Below are positions 35,494 through 43,323 of a stretch of DNA of 64,000 nucleotides, one piece after another. Positions within the stretch are counted from its first letter, which is position 1; each line of letters starts with the position of its first letter. The notes below the pieces were generated by a model. It did no database searches, was not told the DNA's origin, and saw only the letters and a list, made by a program, of their open reading frames with translations. The position numbers were made by a program, and so were the translations under genes. The stretch comes from Micromonospora ureilytica (lineage in GTDB: Bacteria > Actinomycetota > Actinomycetes > Mycobacteriales > Micromonosporaceae): positions 1 through 64,000 of the forward strand of contig NZ_JADOTX010000001.1 of assembly GCF_015751765.1 (NCBI RefSeq). Direction: 5' to 3'.

Positions 35494-36501
35494 ATGGCGC
35501 GACCCATCACGCTCTTCACCGGCCAGTGGGCCGACCTTCCGTTCGAGGAGGTCTGCCGGCTCGCCTCCGAGTGGGGCTACGACGGTCTGGAGATCGCCTG
35601 CTGGGGCGACCACTTCGAGGTCGACAAGGCGCTCGCCGACGACTCGTACGTCGAGCGCAAGCGCGAGACCCTCGCGAAGCACAACCTTGAGGTCTTCACG
35701 ATCTCCAACCACCTCGTTGGTCAGGCGGTCTGCGACCACCCGATCGACGAGCGGCACCAGGACATCCTGCCCGGCCGCATCTGGGGCGACGGGGAGCCCG
35801 AGGGGGTTCGTCAGCGGGCCGCCGAGGAGATCAAGGACACCGCGCGGGCGGCGGCGAAGCTCGGTGTGAAGACCGTCGTCGGCTTCACCGGTTCGTCGAT
35901 CTGGCACACCCTCGCGATGTTCCCGCCGGTGCCGCCGGCGATGATCGAGCGCGGCTACCAGGACTTCGCCGACCGGTGGAACCCCATCCTCGACGTGTTC
36001 GACGAGGTGGGGGTGCGGTTCGCGCACGAGGTGCACCCGAGTGAGATCGCGTACGACTACTGGACGACGAAGCGGACGCTTGAGGCGATCGGCAACCGGC
36101 CCGCGTTCGGGCTGAACTGGGACCCGTCGCACTTCGTGTGGCAGGAACTGGACCCGGTGAACTTCATCTTCGACTTCGCCGACCGGATCTACCACGTGGA
36201 CTGCAAGGACGCGAAGGTGCGTACCGGGGATGGCCGGCGTGGCCGGCTCGCCTCGCACCTGCCCTGGGCCGACCTGCGGCGCGGGTGGGACTTCGTCTCC
36301 ACGGGCCACGGTGACGTGCCCTGGGAGGACTGCTTCCGCGCGTTGAACGCGATCGGCTACACCGGCCCGATCTCGGTCGAGTGGGAGGACGCCGGGATGG
36401 ACCGGCTGCTCGGCGCACCGGAGGCGTTGGAGTTCGTCCGCCGGCTCGCCTTCGACGCACCGAGCGCCGCCTTCGACGCGGCGTTCAGCAGCAAGGACTG
36501 A
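35494..36501 (+). CDS. Sugar phosphate isomerase/epimerase
   Basis: 335 residues from ATG 35494, with AAGGGGAGAAGG upstream. The TIM barrel shows [64 protein letters not shown] and [11 protein letters not shown]. The metal-binding Glu/Asp/His set matches the AP-endonuclease-2 family. Related proteins act on inositols or 3-keto sugars; that role fits its neighbours but is inference. A bidirectional terminator separates it from the convergent gene. Confidence 0.9.
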   Translation: MARPITLFTGQWADLPFEEVCRLASEWGYDGLEIACWGDHFEVDKALADDSYVERKRETLAKHNLEVFTISNHLVGQAVCDHPIDERHQDILPGRIWGDGEPEGVRQRAAEEIKDTARAAAKLGVKTVVGFTGSSIWHTLAMFPPVPPAMIERGYQDFADRWNPILDVFDEVGVRFAHEVHPSEIAYDYWTTKRTLEAIGNRPAFGLNWDPSHFVWQELDPVNFIFDFADRIYHVDCKDAKVRTGDGRRGRLASHLPWADLRRGWDFVSTGHGDVPWEDCFRALNAIGYTGPISVEWEDAGMDRLLGAPEALEFVRRLAFDAPSAAFDAAFSSKD

Positions 36502-36518
36502 CCGCACCCCGGACAGAC

Positions 36519-36552
36519 CACGGGCCGGTCGCCCTGCGGCGACCGGCCCGTG
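36519..36552. terminator. Bidirectional terminator between convergent genes
   Basis: A perfect 15-bp stem (36519-36533 with 36538-36552) around a CTGC loop lies between the isomerase (+) and the YtxH-like gene (-). Confidence 0.9.
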
Positions 36553-36565
36553 TACGTGCGGTTGG

Positions 36566-36970
36566 TCAGAGCGTGCTGGCGTTCGTGCCCGAGCCGGACG
36601 GCTTGGTGCGGGGGTTGGTGGACGACGGCGACCCGGAGGTCGTGCCGACCGTGCTGGTGCCCGCCTTGGCGCCCACTGTGGCGGGCGTGCCGGCGAACGC
36701 GTCGTCGGCGGCGGTCAGCTCCTGCGTGCCGGTGCTGCCGTTGCCGGTGCCCAGCTTCTCGCCCAGTTTGGTCTGGCCGAGCTTGTCCTTGCCCTCGCTG
36801 TAGAGCTTGTTGGCCTGGGCCTGCGCGACCCCGGCCGCCTCCTGCACGGTCGGGTGGTCGAGCACCTTGCGGCCCCGGACCACGAGCTCTTCGTACTTTT
36901 CCCGGCCGGCACGGGCGCCCAGGACGAATCCCGCAGCCAGCCCGCCAAGAAACATGATCTTTCCGCGCAT
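36566..36970 (-). CDS. YtxH-like small membrane-anchored protein
   Basis: 134 residues. MRGKIMFLGGLAAGFVLGARAGREKYEEL is a single N-terminal membrane helix followed by the charged helix seen in YtxH-domain proteins. The rest is a Lys/Gly-rich segment and a Thr/Ser/Gly-rich disordered tail. Family members are general-stress or envelope proteins with no set role. Start ATG at 36970, with a GGAG sequence upstream on the minus strand. Confidence 0.75.
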   Translation of the reverse strand: MRGKIMFLGGLAAGFVLGARAGREKYEELVVRGRKVLDHPTVQEAAGVAQAQANKLYSEGKDKLGQTKLGEKLGTGNGSTGTQELTAADDAFAGTPATVGAKAGTSTVGTTSGSPSSTNPRTKPSGSGTNASTL

Positions 36971-37231
36971 GGCGGCTCCTTCCGTACCTGACGCGCCGTC
37001 ACCCCGGCGAGTTGCCCCGTCGGAAGGCGACCTGTTCGCGCCTGCGTCCTCTGTCCGCAGCTAACTACCCATCCTGCTCTCCGCTCAAGCATGCTTGTGC
37101 CCGGATGGCGATTTACCCCTTTTGTCAATGCGACGGCGGGGCGGGAACCCACTGGACCACCACCGGGGGATGTCCTGTACTCTTGTCCCGTCGCAGGGCG
37201 TCGGGGAGATCCGAAGCCGTGCGGAGCACGA

Positions 37232-37304
37232 TCCCCTGTAGCTCAATTGGCAGAGCAGCCGGCTGTTAACCGGCAGGTTATTGGTTCGAGTCCAATCGGG
37301 GGAG
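37232..37304 (+). tRNA. tRNA-Asn (anticodon GTT)
   Basis: A 73-nt cloverleaf. The acceptor arm TCCCCTG pairs with CGGGGGA, the anticodon loop CTGTTAA (GTT at 37265-37267) sits on a 5-bp stem, and the T-loop contains GGTTCGAGTCC. The CCA end is not encoded. A possible promoter is TGGACC (37153) with TACTCT (37178). Confidence 0.96.
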
Positions 37305-37397
37305 CTTTCCCACGTACGCCCGTCAGCCACCGGCCGGCGGGCGTTTTCGTGCGTGTGATCCGGTTTCACCCCACCCTTGACCTGCTTGCCCGGCAGG

Positions 37398-39530
37398 ATG
37401 GGGCGAGTGCGAATGTCCGGACGAGGCGGCAAGGCCACGCTGATCGCGGTGGCGGTCGTGCTGGCCTGGCTGGTGATCGGCGGCGTGGCCGGCCCGTACG
37501 CCGGGCGCCTCAGCGAGGTCGCCACCAACGACAACGCGGCCTTCCTGCCCACCGACGCCGAGGCGACCCGCGCCCAGGACCTCGCCGGCGAGTTCGTCGA
37601 CAGGCAGACCATCCCGGCTCTGGTCGTCTACGAGCGCCCCTCCGGAATCACCGACGCGGACCGGCAACGGGTGCGCGCCGACGCCTCCCGCTTCGCCCAG
37701 ATCCCCGGCGTGGTCACCCCGCTGCCCCCGCCCATCCCGAGCGACGACGGCCAGGCACTCCAGGTCGTCGTACCTGTGGACGACGCCGAGGGCGAGGAGA
37801 TCGGCACTGTCGTCGAGCAACTCCGCGAGATCACCGGCGGGGACCGGGACGGCCTCGCCGTGGACGTCTCCGGCCCGGCCGGCCTGCTTGCCGACCTGAT
37901 CGAGGTCTTCTCCGCCATCGACGGGCCACTGCTGCTTGTCACCCTGGTCGTGGTGCTCGTCATCCTGCTGATCGTCTACCGCAGCCCGGTCCTCTGGATC
38001 TTTCCGCTGCTCGCCGCCGGGATGTCGTACGCCCTCGCCTCGGTTTTCGTCTACCTGCTCGCCGACGCGGACGTGGTCAAGCTCAACGGGCAGGCCCAGG
38101 GCATCCTCACCGTGCTGGTCTTCGGCGCCGGCACCGACTACGCGTTGCTGCTGATCGCCCGCTACCGGGAGGAGCTGCACCGGCACGACCGCCCCTGGGA
38201 CGCCATGAAGACCGCCTGGAAGGGCGCCGCGCCGGCCATCATCGCGTCCGGCGGCACTGTCATCGTCAGCCTGCTCTGCCTGCTGCTGTCCAGCCTCAAC
38301 TCCAACCGGGCGCTCGGCCCGGTCGCCGCCATCGGCATCGCCGCGACCCTGCTGGTGATGCTCACCTTCCTACCCGCCCTGCTGGTGCTCGGCGGACGGT
38401 GGGCGTTCTGGCCCCGACGGCCCCGAGCCGACCAGGCCGACCCGCGGGCCGAACACGGCATCTGGAGCCGCATCGCCGGCTTCGTCGCCCGGCACGCCCG
38501 CCCGATCTGGCTGACCACCGCCGTCGTGCTGGCCCTGCTGACGCTCGGCCTCACCCAGCTCGGCGCCACCACGCTCGGCCAGTCCGACCTGTTCACCCAG
38601 CGCACCGACTCGGTCGACGGCCAGGAGGTGATCTCCCGGCACTACCCGGCCGGCACCGGCAGCCCGGCCACCATCTTCACCACCGAGCAGACCGCCCGGC
38701 AGGTCGCCCGGGTGGCGAAGAACGTGCCCGGTGTCGCCGACGTCCGCCCCCTCACGGCCGGCCAGCAGTCCGGCCCACCCGACCCGAGCGCCGCCCCCAA
38801 GGTCGTCGACGGGCGGGTGCAGCTGGAAGCGACCCTGACCGACTCACCCGACAGCGACAGCGCCGAGCGGACCATCCGAGAGCTGCGGGTGGCCGTACAC
38901 CACGTGCCCGGCGCGGACGCGGTGGTCGGCGGCTTCACCGCTATCAACGTGGACACCTCGGACGCCGCGAAGCGCGACCAGAACGTCATCATCCCGGTGG
39001 TGCTTGTGGTCATCGCTGTCATCCTGGCCCTGCTGCTGCGCGCGCTACTCGCCCCGCTGCTGCTGATCGCCACCGTGCTGCTCAGCTTCGCCGCGACCCT
39101 CGGCCTCTGCGCGCTGCTGTTCCGGCACGTCTTCGACTTCCCCGGCGTGGACTCGGCGTTCCCGCTGTTCGCGTTCGTCTTCCTGGTCGCGCTCGGCATC
39201 GACTACAACATCTTCCTGATGAGCCGGGTCCGCGAGGAATCGGTCAAGCGCGGCACCCGCGCCGGGGTGCTCGCCGGCCTCGCCGTCACCGGCGGGGTGA
39301 TCACCTCCGCCGGCATCGTGCTCGCCGCGACGTTCTCCGCACTCGCCGTCCTGCCACTCGTGGTGCTCGTCGAGTTGGGTACGGCGGTCGCGATCGGGGT
39401 ACTGATCGACACCATCATCGTCCGGTCGCTGCTGGTGCCCGCACTCGCGTACGACATCGGGCCGAAGATCTGGTGGCCGGGCCGGTTGTCCCGGGCGAAC
39501 GGTGAGCGGGAGGCGCGCGGTGCTGGCTGA
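37398..39530 (+). CDS. MMPL-family (RND-like) membrane transporter
   Basis: About 710 residues from ATG 37398; ATG 37413 and in-frame starts further upstream are also possible. Two homologous halves each have one helix, a large extracytoplasmic loop and five helices. The conserved GILTVLVFGAGTDYALLLIARYREEL and FVFLVALGIDYNIFLMSRVREE segments are the proton-relay regions of MMPL proteins. They export lipids or drugs. The gene overlaps the following FAD oxidoreductase by 11 bp, which suggests a shared pathway. Confidence 0.92.
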   Translation: MGRVRMSGRGGKATLIAVAVVLAWLVIGGVAGPYAGRLSEVATNDNAAFLPTDAEATRAQDLAGEFVDRQTIPALVVYERPSGITDADRQRVRADASRFAQIPGVVTPLPPPIPSDDGQALQVVVPVDDAEGEEIGTVVEQLREITGGDRDGLAVDVSGPAGLLADLIEVFSAIDGPLLLVTLVVVLVILLIVYRSPVLWIFPLLAAGMSYALASVFVYLLADADVVKLNGQAQGILTVLVFGAGTDYALLLIARYREELHRHDRPWDAMKTAWKGAAPAIIASGGTVIVSLLCLLLSSLNSNRALGPVAAIGIAATLLVMLTFLPALLVLGGRWAFWPRRPRADQADPRAEHGIWSRIAGFVARHARPIWLTTAVVLALLTLGLTQLGATTLGQSDLFTQRTDSVDGQEVISRHYPAGTGSPATIFTTEQTARQVARVAKNVPGVADVRPLTAGQQSGPPDPSAAPKVVDGRVQLEATLTDSPDSDSAERTIRELRVAVHHVPGADAVVGGFTAINVDTSDAAKRDQNVIIPVVLVVIAVILALLLRALLAPLLLIATVLLSFAATLGLCALLFRHVFDFPGVDSAFPLFAFVFLVALGIDYNIFLMSRVREESVKRGTRAGVLAGLAVTGGVITSAGIVLAATFSALAVLPLVVLVELGTAVAIGVLIDTIIVRSLLVPALAYDIGPKIWWPGRLSRANGEREARGAG

Positions 39531-40758
39531 AACCGATGTGGTCATCGTCGGCGGCGGCCTGGCCGGCCTCGCCGCCGCCCGCCGGCTGCACCGCGCCGGC
39601 GTGCCCTGGCGGCTGGTGGAGGCCGAGGGTCGGCTCGGCGGCCGGGTCGCCACCGACGTGGTCGACGGTCACCTCATCGACCGGGGCTTCCAGGTGCTCA
39701 ACACCGCCTACCCCCGGCTCGGCACGCTGCTCGACACCGACCAGCTCGACCTCGGGTACTTCACCTCCGGTGTGCTGGTCCGCAAGGGCGACAAGCTGCT
39801 GCGGCTGGTCAACCCGCTGCGCGAACCGACCGGCGGGCCCGGCACCGCGCTCGCCGGAGTCGGCTCTCTGCTCGACCGGCTGCGCTTCGCCGCGCTCGCC
39901 ACCGGCTGCGCCACACTGCCCGCATCCCGGTTGCTCGCCGCGCCGGAAACCACGAGCGAGACGGCGCTGCGCCGCGCCGGCCTCTCCGACGCCATCATCG
40001 AGGAACTGCTGCGACCGTTCCTGTCCGGTGTGTTCATCGAACGGGAACTGTCCACCTCCAGCCACGTACTGGCGATGGTGCTGCGCTCCTTCGCCCGCGG
40101 CCGGATCGGCCTGCCCGCCGAAGGGATGGCCGCGCTGCCCCGGGCCATCGCCGCACCGCTGCCCGCCGACCTGCTCGACCTGGACACCCCGGTCGCGGAG
40201 GTCACCCCGGGCCGGGTCCGCACCCAGGCCGGCGACATCCGCTGCCGGGCCGTCGTGGTCGCTGTCGACCCACCCGCCGCGTCCGCGCTGCTGCCGGCCC
40301 TGGCGACGGTACGCATGCACAGCTACACCACCTACTACCACAGCGCCCCCGAGCCGCCGCTGACCGAACCGATCCTGCTCGTCGACGGCGACCGACGCGA
40401 ACTCGTCGCCAACACTGTGGTGCTCAGCAACGCCGCCCCGACGTACGCGCCGGCCGGACGGCACCTGATCGCCACCTCGGTGGTCGGCCCGACGGCCCCA
40501 CCCGAGCCGACCATCCGGGCCGAGCTGACCCGGCTGTACGGCCGCTCCACCGCCGACTGGACCCACCTCACTACCGTGGCCGTTCCTCGGGCGCTACCCG
40601 CCGCACCGCCGCCACAGGGACGGCTGCGCAAGCCGGTGGCGTTGGGGGAGGGCCTGTTCGTGGCCGGAGACCACCGGGACAGCCCATCGATCCAGGGCGC
40701 TCTCACCAGCGGCTGGCGCGCCGCCGGCGCCGTCCTGGACGAGCTGCGCGCCGGCTGA
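39520..40758 (+). CDS. FAD-dependent oxidoreductase (amine oxidase/phytoene desaturase-like)
   Basis: 412 residues from GTG 39520, chosen for GGAGG at 39509-39513; GTG 39502 is in frame without a ribosome site. N-terminal dinucleotide motif VVIVGGGLAGLAAARRL, then EAEGRLGGRVATD, and the C-terminal FAD motif LFVAGDHRDSPSIQGALTSG. It resembles NAD(P)-binding flavin amine oxidase/protoporphyrinogen-oxidase-like proteins; the substrate is unknown. Confidence 0.9.
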   Translation: MLAETDVVIVGGGLAGLAAARRLHRAGVPWRLVEAEGRLGGRVATDVVDGHLIDRGFQVLNTAYPRLGTLLDTDQLDLGYFTSGVLVRKGDKLLRLVNPLREPTGGPGTALAGVGSLLDRLRFAALATGCATLPASRLLAAPETTSETALRRAGLSDAIIEELLRPFLSGVFIERELSTSSHVLAMVLRSFARGRIGLPAEGMAALPRAIAAPLPADLLDLDTPVAEVTPGRVRTQAGDIRCRAVVVAVDPPAASALLPALATVRMHSYTTYYHSAPEPPLTEPILLVDGDRRELVANTVVLSNAAPTYAPAGRHLIATSVVGPTAPPEPTIRAELTRLYGRSTADWTHLTTVAVPRALPAAPPPQGRLRKPVALGEGLFVAGDHRDSPSIQGALTSGWRAAGAVLDELRAG

Positions 40759-40879
40759 CAGGCGTACCCGAGCTCGCTGTTATATTCCTGTTGCCCATCG
40801 TGCTGGTGCACGCGCGGGCACCGGCCGGCTCGATGCTGGCTGCTGACCGCCGAGCGGGATAAGATCCGGCGCGGTGTTC

Positions 40880-40956
40880 GGGGCGGTAGCTCAGCCGGTT
40901 AGAGCAGGGGACTCATAATCCCTCGGTCGCGGGTTCGAGTCCCGCCCGCCCCACCA
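40880..40956 (+). tRNA. tRNA with CAT anticodon (tRNA-Met, elongator type)
   Basis: Acceptor GGGGCGG (40880-40886) pairs with CCGCCCC (40946-40952); discriminator A, and CCA is encoded (40954-40956). The anticodon loop ACTCATAATC gives CAT. Elongator tRNA-Met is the likeliest, but an Ile2 tRNA that needs lysidine modification has the same anticodon. TAAGAT at 40860 could be the -10 element. The 3' 46 bp are the left attachment site of the island that follows. Confidence 0.93.
40911..40956 (+). repeat. attL: 3' end of the CAT tRNA
   Basis: 46 bases from the anticodon loop to CCA are repeated, with two mismatches, at 49548-49593. The integrase remnant begins directly after this copy, as expected for tyrosine-integrase elements that rebuild the tRNA on insertion. 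Confidence 0.85.
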
Positions 40957-41000
40957 GGTAAAACACTAGATCCACCACCTTCCCGTGGTGCTACTCGCGG

Positions 41001-42279
41001 TGCGAGCGCGCTACGGTCGGCCCCACGGCGACGGCGAACGGGCGCGGGAAGCGCCAGCGCGGCGAGATCGAAGAACTGCCCAGCGGCTCACTCCGGGTGA
41101 AGGTCTACGCGGGCATCGACCCCATCACGAAGAAGCGTCACTATCTGACCGAGACCACCCCCGACGGCCCGACCGCCCGCAAGGAAGCCGAGAAGGTGCG
41201 TACGCGGTTCCTCGCCCCGGTGGACAACCCGCGCACCCGCGCCACCGTCAACCAGCTGCTTGACCGGTGGCTCGAAGTGCTCGACGTGGAGACGTCGACC
41301 CGGCAGGGGTACGTCAAGAAGCTGAACAAACACGTCCGGCCGTTGGTAGGCCAGTTGTCGGTGGGTCGGCTAGACGCCGAGACGCTGGAATCGTTCTACG
41401 CGGTGCTGCGGAAGTGCCGGGATCACTGTGGAGGTGGCCGGAAGACCATCGAGCACCGGAAGGCAGCACCGCATGACTGCACCGACAAATGCCGGCCGCA
41501 TGCGTGCAAGCCGCTGGCGCCCGCGTCGATACGGCAGATTCACTGGATCCTGTGCGGCGCGCTGAACCGGGCCGTCCGGTGGCGGTGGATCGCCGTGAAC
41601 CCGGCAGATCAAGCGGAGACGCCCGGGATGCCTCAGCCCAGCCCGCACCCACCAACGGCGCCTGAGGAGGCCCGGCTGTGGTCACCCAGGCGTGGAAGGA
41701 CCCCGACTGGGGCGCGTTCGTGTGGGTGGCCATGACGACCGGAGCGAGCGGTGCGCGCTGCGGTGGTCCGCGGTCGACCTGGACGCGGCCGTCTTTACCC
41801 TGCGGAGTGCCCTCTATGTGGACGACGCAGGGAAGCTGCGAGAGAAGGACGCCAAGACACACCAGCAGCGGCGGGTGGCCCTGGAAGCGGAGACAGTAGA
41901 GGTGCTGCGCGACCAGCTGGCGCGCTGCGAGGAGCGCGCGTCGGCCCTCGGGCTGTCGCTGCCAGGTGACGGCTACGTGTTCTCGCCCGCCCCGGATGGT
42001 CGTACGCCGCTCGTGCCAGATACCGCTACCCAGCGATTCGGCCGGATGGCGGCGCGCCTCGACATCACCACGAACCTGCATGCCCTGCGGGACTACTCAG
42101 CGACAGAGCTGATCGCGGCCGGTGTCGACGTTCGGACTGTTGCGGGCCGGCTAGGACACGGCGGGGGCGGCGCAACAACGCTGCGCGTGTACGCGGCCTG
42201 GCTGTCGGAGTCCGATCAGAGAGCCGCCGCTACCCGGGCGGCTCGGATGCCTCCAAGGCCAGTGCCACCAGGGTCGTGA
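41001..42279 (+). pseudogene. int: Tyrosine-type site-specific integrase, two frameshifts
   Basis: The reading moves through three frames. From about 41001 to 41675 there is an AP2-like/SAM-like N-terminal DNA-binding part (EELPSGSLRVKVYAGID, then RATVNQLLDRWLEVL). From about 41678 to 41748 it reads VVTQAWKDPDWGAFVWVAMTTG. From about 41750 to 42279 come the catalytic domain pieces ALRWSAVDLD, HALRDYSATELIAAG (HxLR box) and VAGRLGHGG, with the likely nucleophile Tyr in LRVYAAW. Each shift is equivalent to a one-base loss. The original protein would have been about 420 residues. Confidence 0.88.
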
Positions 42280-42387
42280 GGTGACAGACGTCCTGCGTCC
42301 GCCCGTCCAGAAGGAAGAGACGCTCGGCCTCCCGCTCCGGTGCTGCCCGATCCGCCGGGCCCGACGGCTGCATGCCACCATGTCTGC

Positions 42388-43323
42388 ATGACCGCCGACA
42401 ACACGCGTCGAGGTGGGCGCAGGTGGGGACGCTACCTGGCGGGCGTTGTAGGGGTACTGTCCGTTGCTGGACTCGGCGCGATGACGAACATCGGTACCAA
42501 CCTTCCCTTACCTGACTGGGAATGGTTGAGCAAACCGATCGTCGTGTGGTCTCTAGCGGGCGTCCTGATCATTGTTATCTGTATCGCGGCGATCATCGAT
42601 ATACGTTCTGGCGACGACGAGGGCGATGGCAGTGGACAACAGAGGGTCGTTGATCAGGTTGACGCCGGGCAAGTAGTTATCAACTCTCCCACTGGTCCAG
42701 TTTTTACCGGACCAGTGCACGCGCAGTCGGCGCCACACGCAGACCTGACCCAAATAGACCTGCCGAGGCAGGCCGGCCGTGCTGCTGAAGCCTTCGCGGC
42801 CTCTGTAGTCGCCGGGGGGCGCGTTGGCCTGGTGGTGACTCGGTTCATGAGTGACCCCTCAGGCATTCAGTGGGAAGAGATATACAATCAGGTCCGAAAA
42901 GGCGCAACGACTACGGAAATCACCGTCCAGGACGCGCGGGATGCGCCGAGTGCTCGCGTCGACATCCTGATAATCGTGCACGAGGCGCGGTTGGTTTTCA
43001 TATCGCAGAGTCCTCTAAGAACCACCATGAGCCGCGCGCGTACTGCGCTGCGGGAGCAGCCGTCGATGTCAATTGGAATCTACTTAGTCGGGCCAGAATG
43101 TGAACCGGCCAAGGAGCAGGTGAACCATTGGTTGGACTTGGACTCACCCATGGCATCGGTATACATCACAGGCGTTGAATCTGCGGCTGGCCTCCCAGAC
43201 GAGATGGCCCGCCTGCTGCAGGTAGTTATAGATCGCGACCCCCGACGCAGTCGTCCTTCCAATCAGGCCGACGATTTTGATGGCCCGGGAGAGTTGTACG
43301 ATGCAAGGATGGGGGATTACTGA
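42388..43323 (+). CDS. Unrecognised membrane protein, first gene of a two-gene island system
   Basis: 311 residues from ATG 42388. Two membrane helices (about residues 15-33 and 52-72) are followed by an acidic linker and a beta-rich stretch VDAGQVVINSPTGPVFTGPVH (about 90-110). The C-terminal cytosolic domain of about 190 residues (GRVGLVVTRFMSD, RVDILIIVHEARLVFISQSP, SIGIYLVGPECEP) alternates strands and helices. I do not recognise the domain. The stop TGA overlaps the ATG of the next gene, so the two are translationally coupled. GC is clearly below that of the chromosome. Confidence 0.7.
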   Translation: MTADNTRRGGRRWGRYLAGVVGVLSVAGLGAMTNIGTNLPLPDWEWLSKPIVVWSLAGVLIIVICIAAIIDIRSGDDEGDGSGQQRVVDQVDAGQVVINSPTGPVFTGPVHAQSAPHADLTQIDLPRQAGRAAEAFAASVVAGGRVGLVVTRFMSDPSGIQWEEIYNQVRKGATTTEITVQDARDAPSARVDILIIVHEARLVFISQSPLRTTMSRARTALREQPSMSIGIYLVGPECEPAKEQVNHWLDLDSPMASVYITGVESAAGLPDEMARLLQVVIDRDPRRSRPSNQADDFDGPGELYDARMGDY

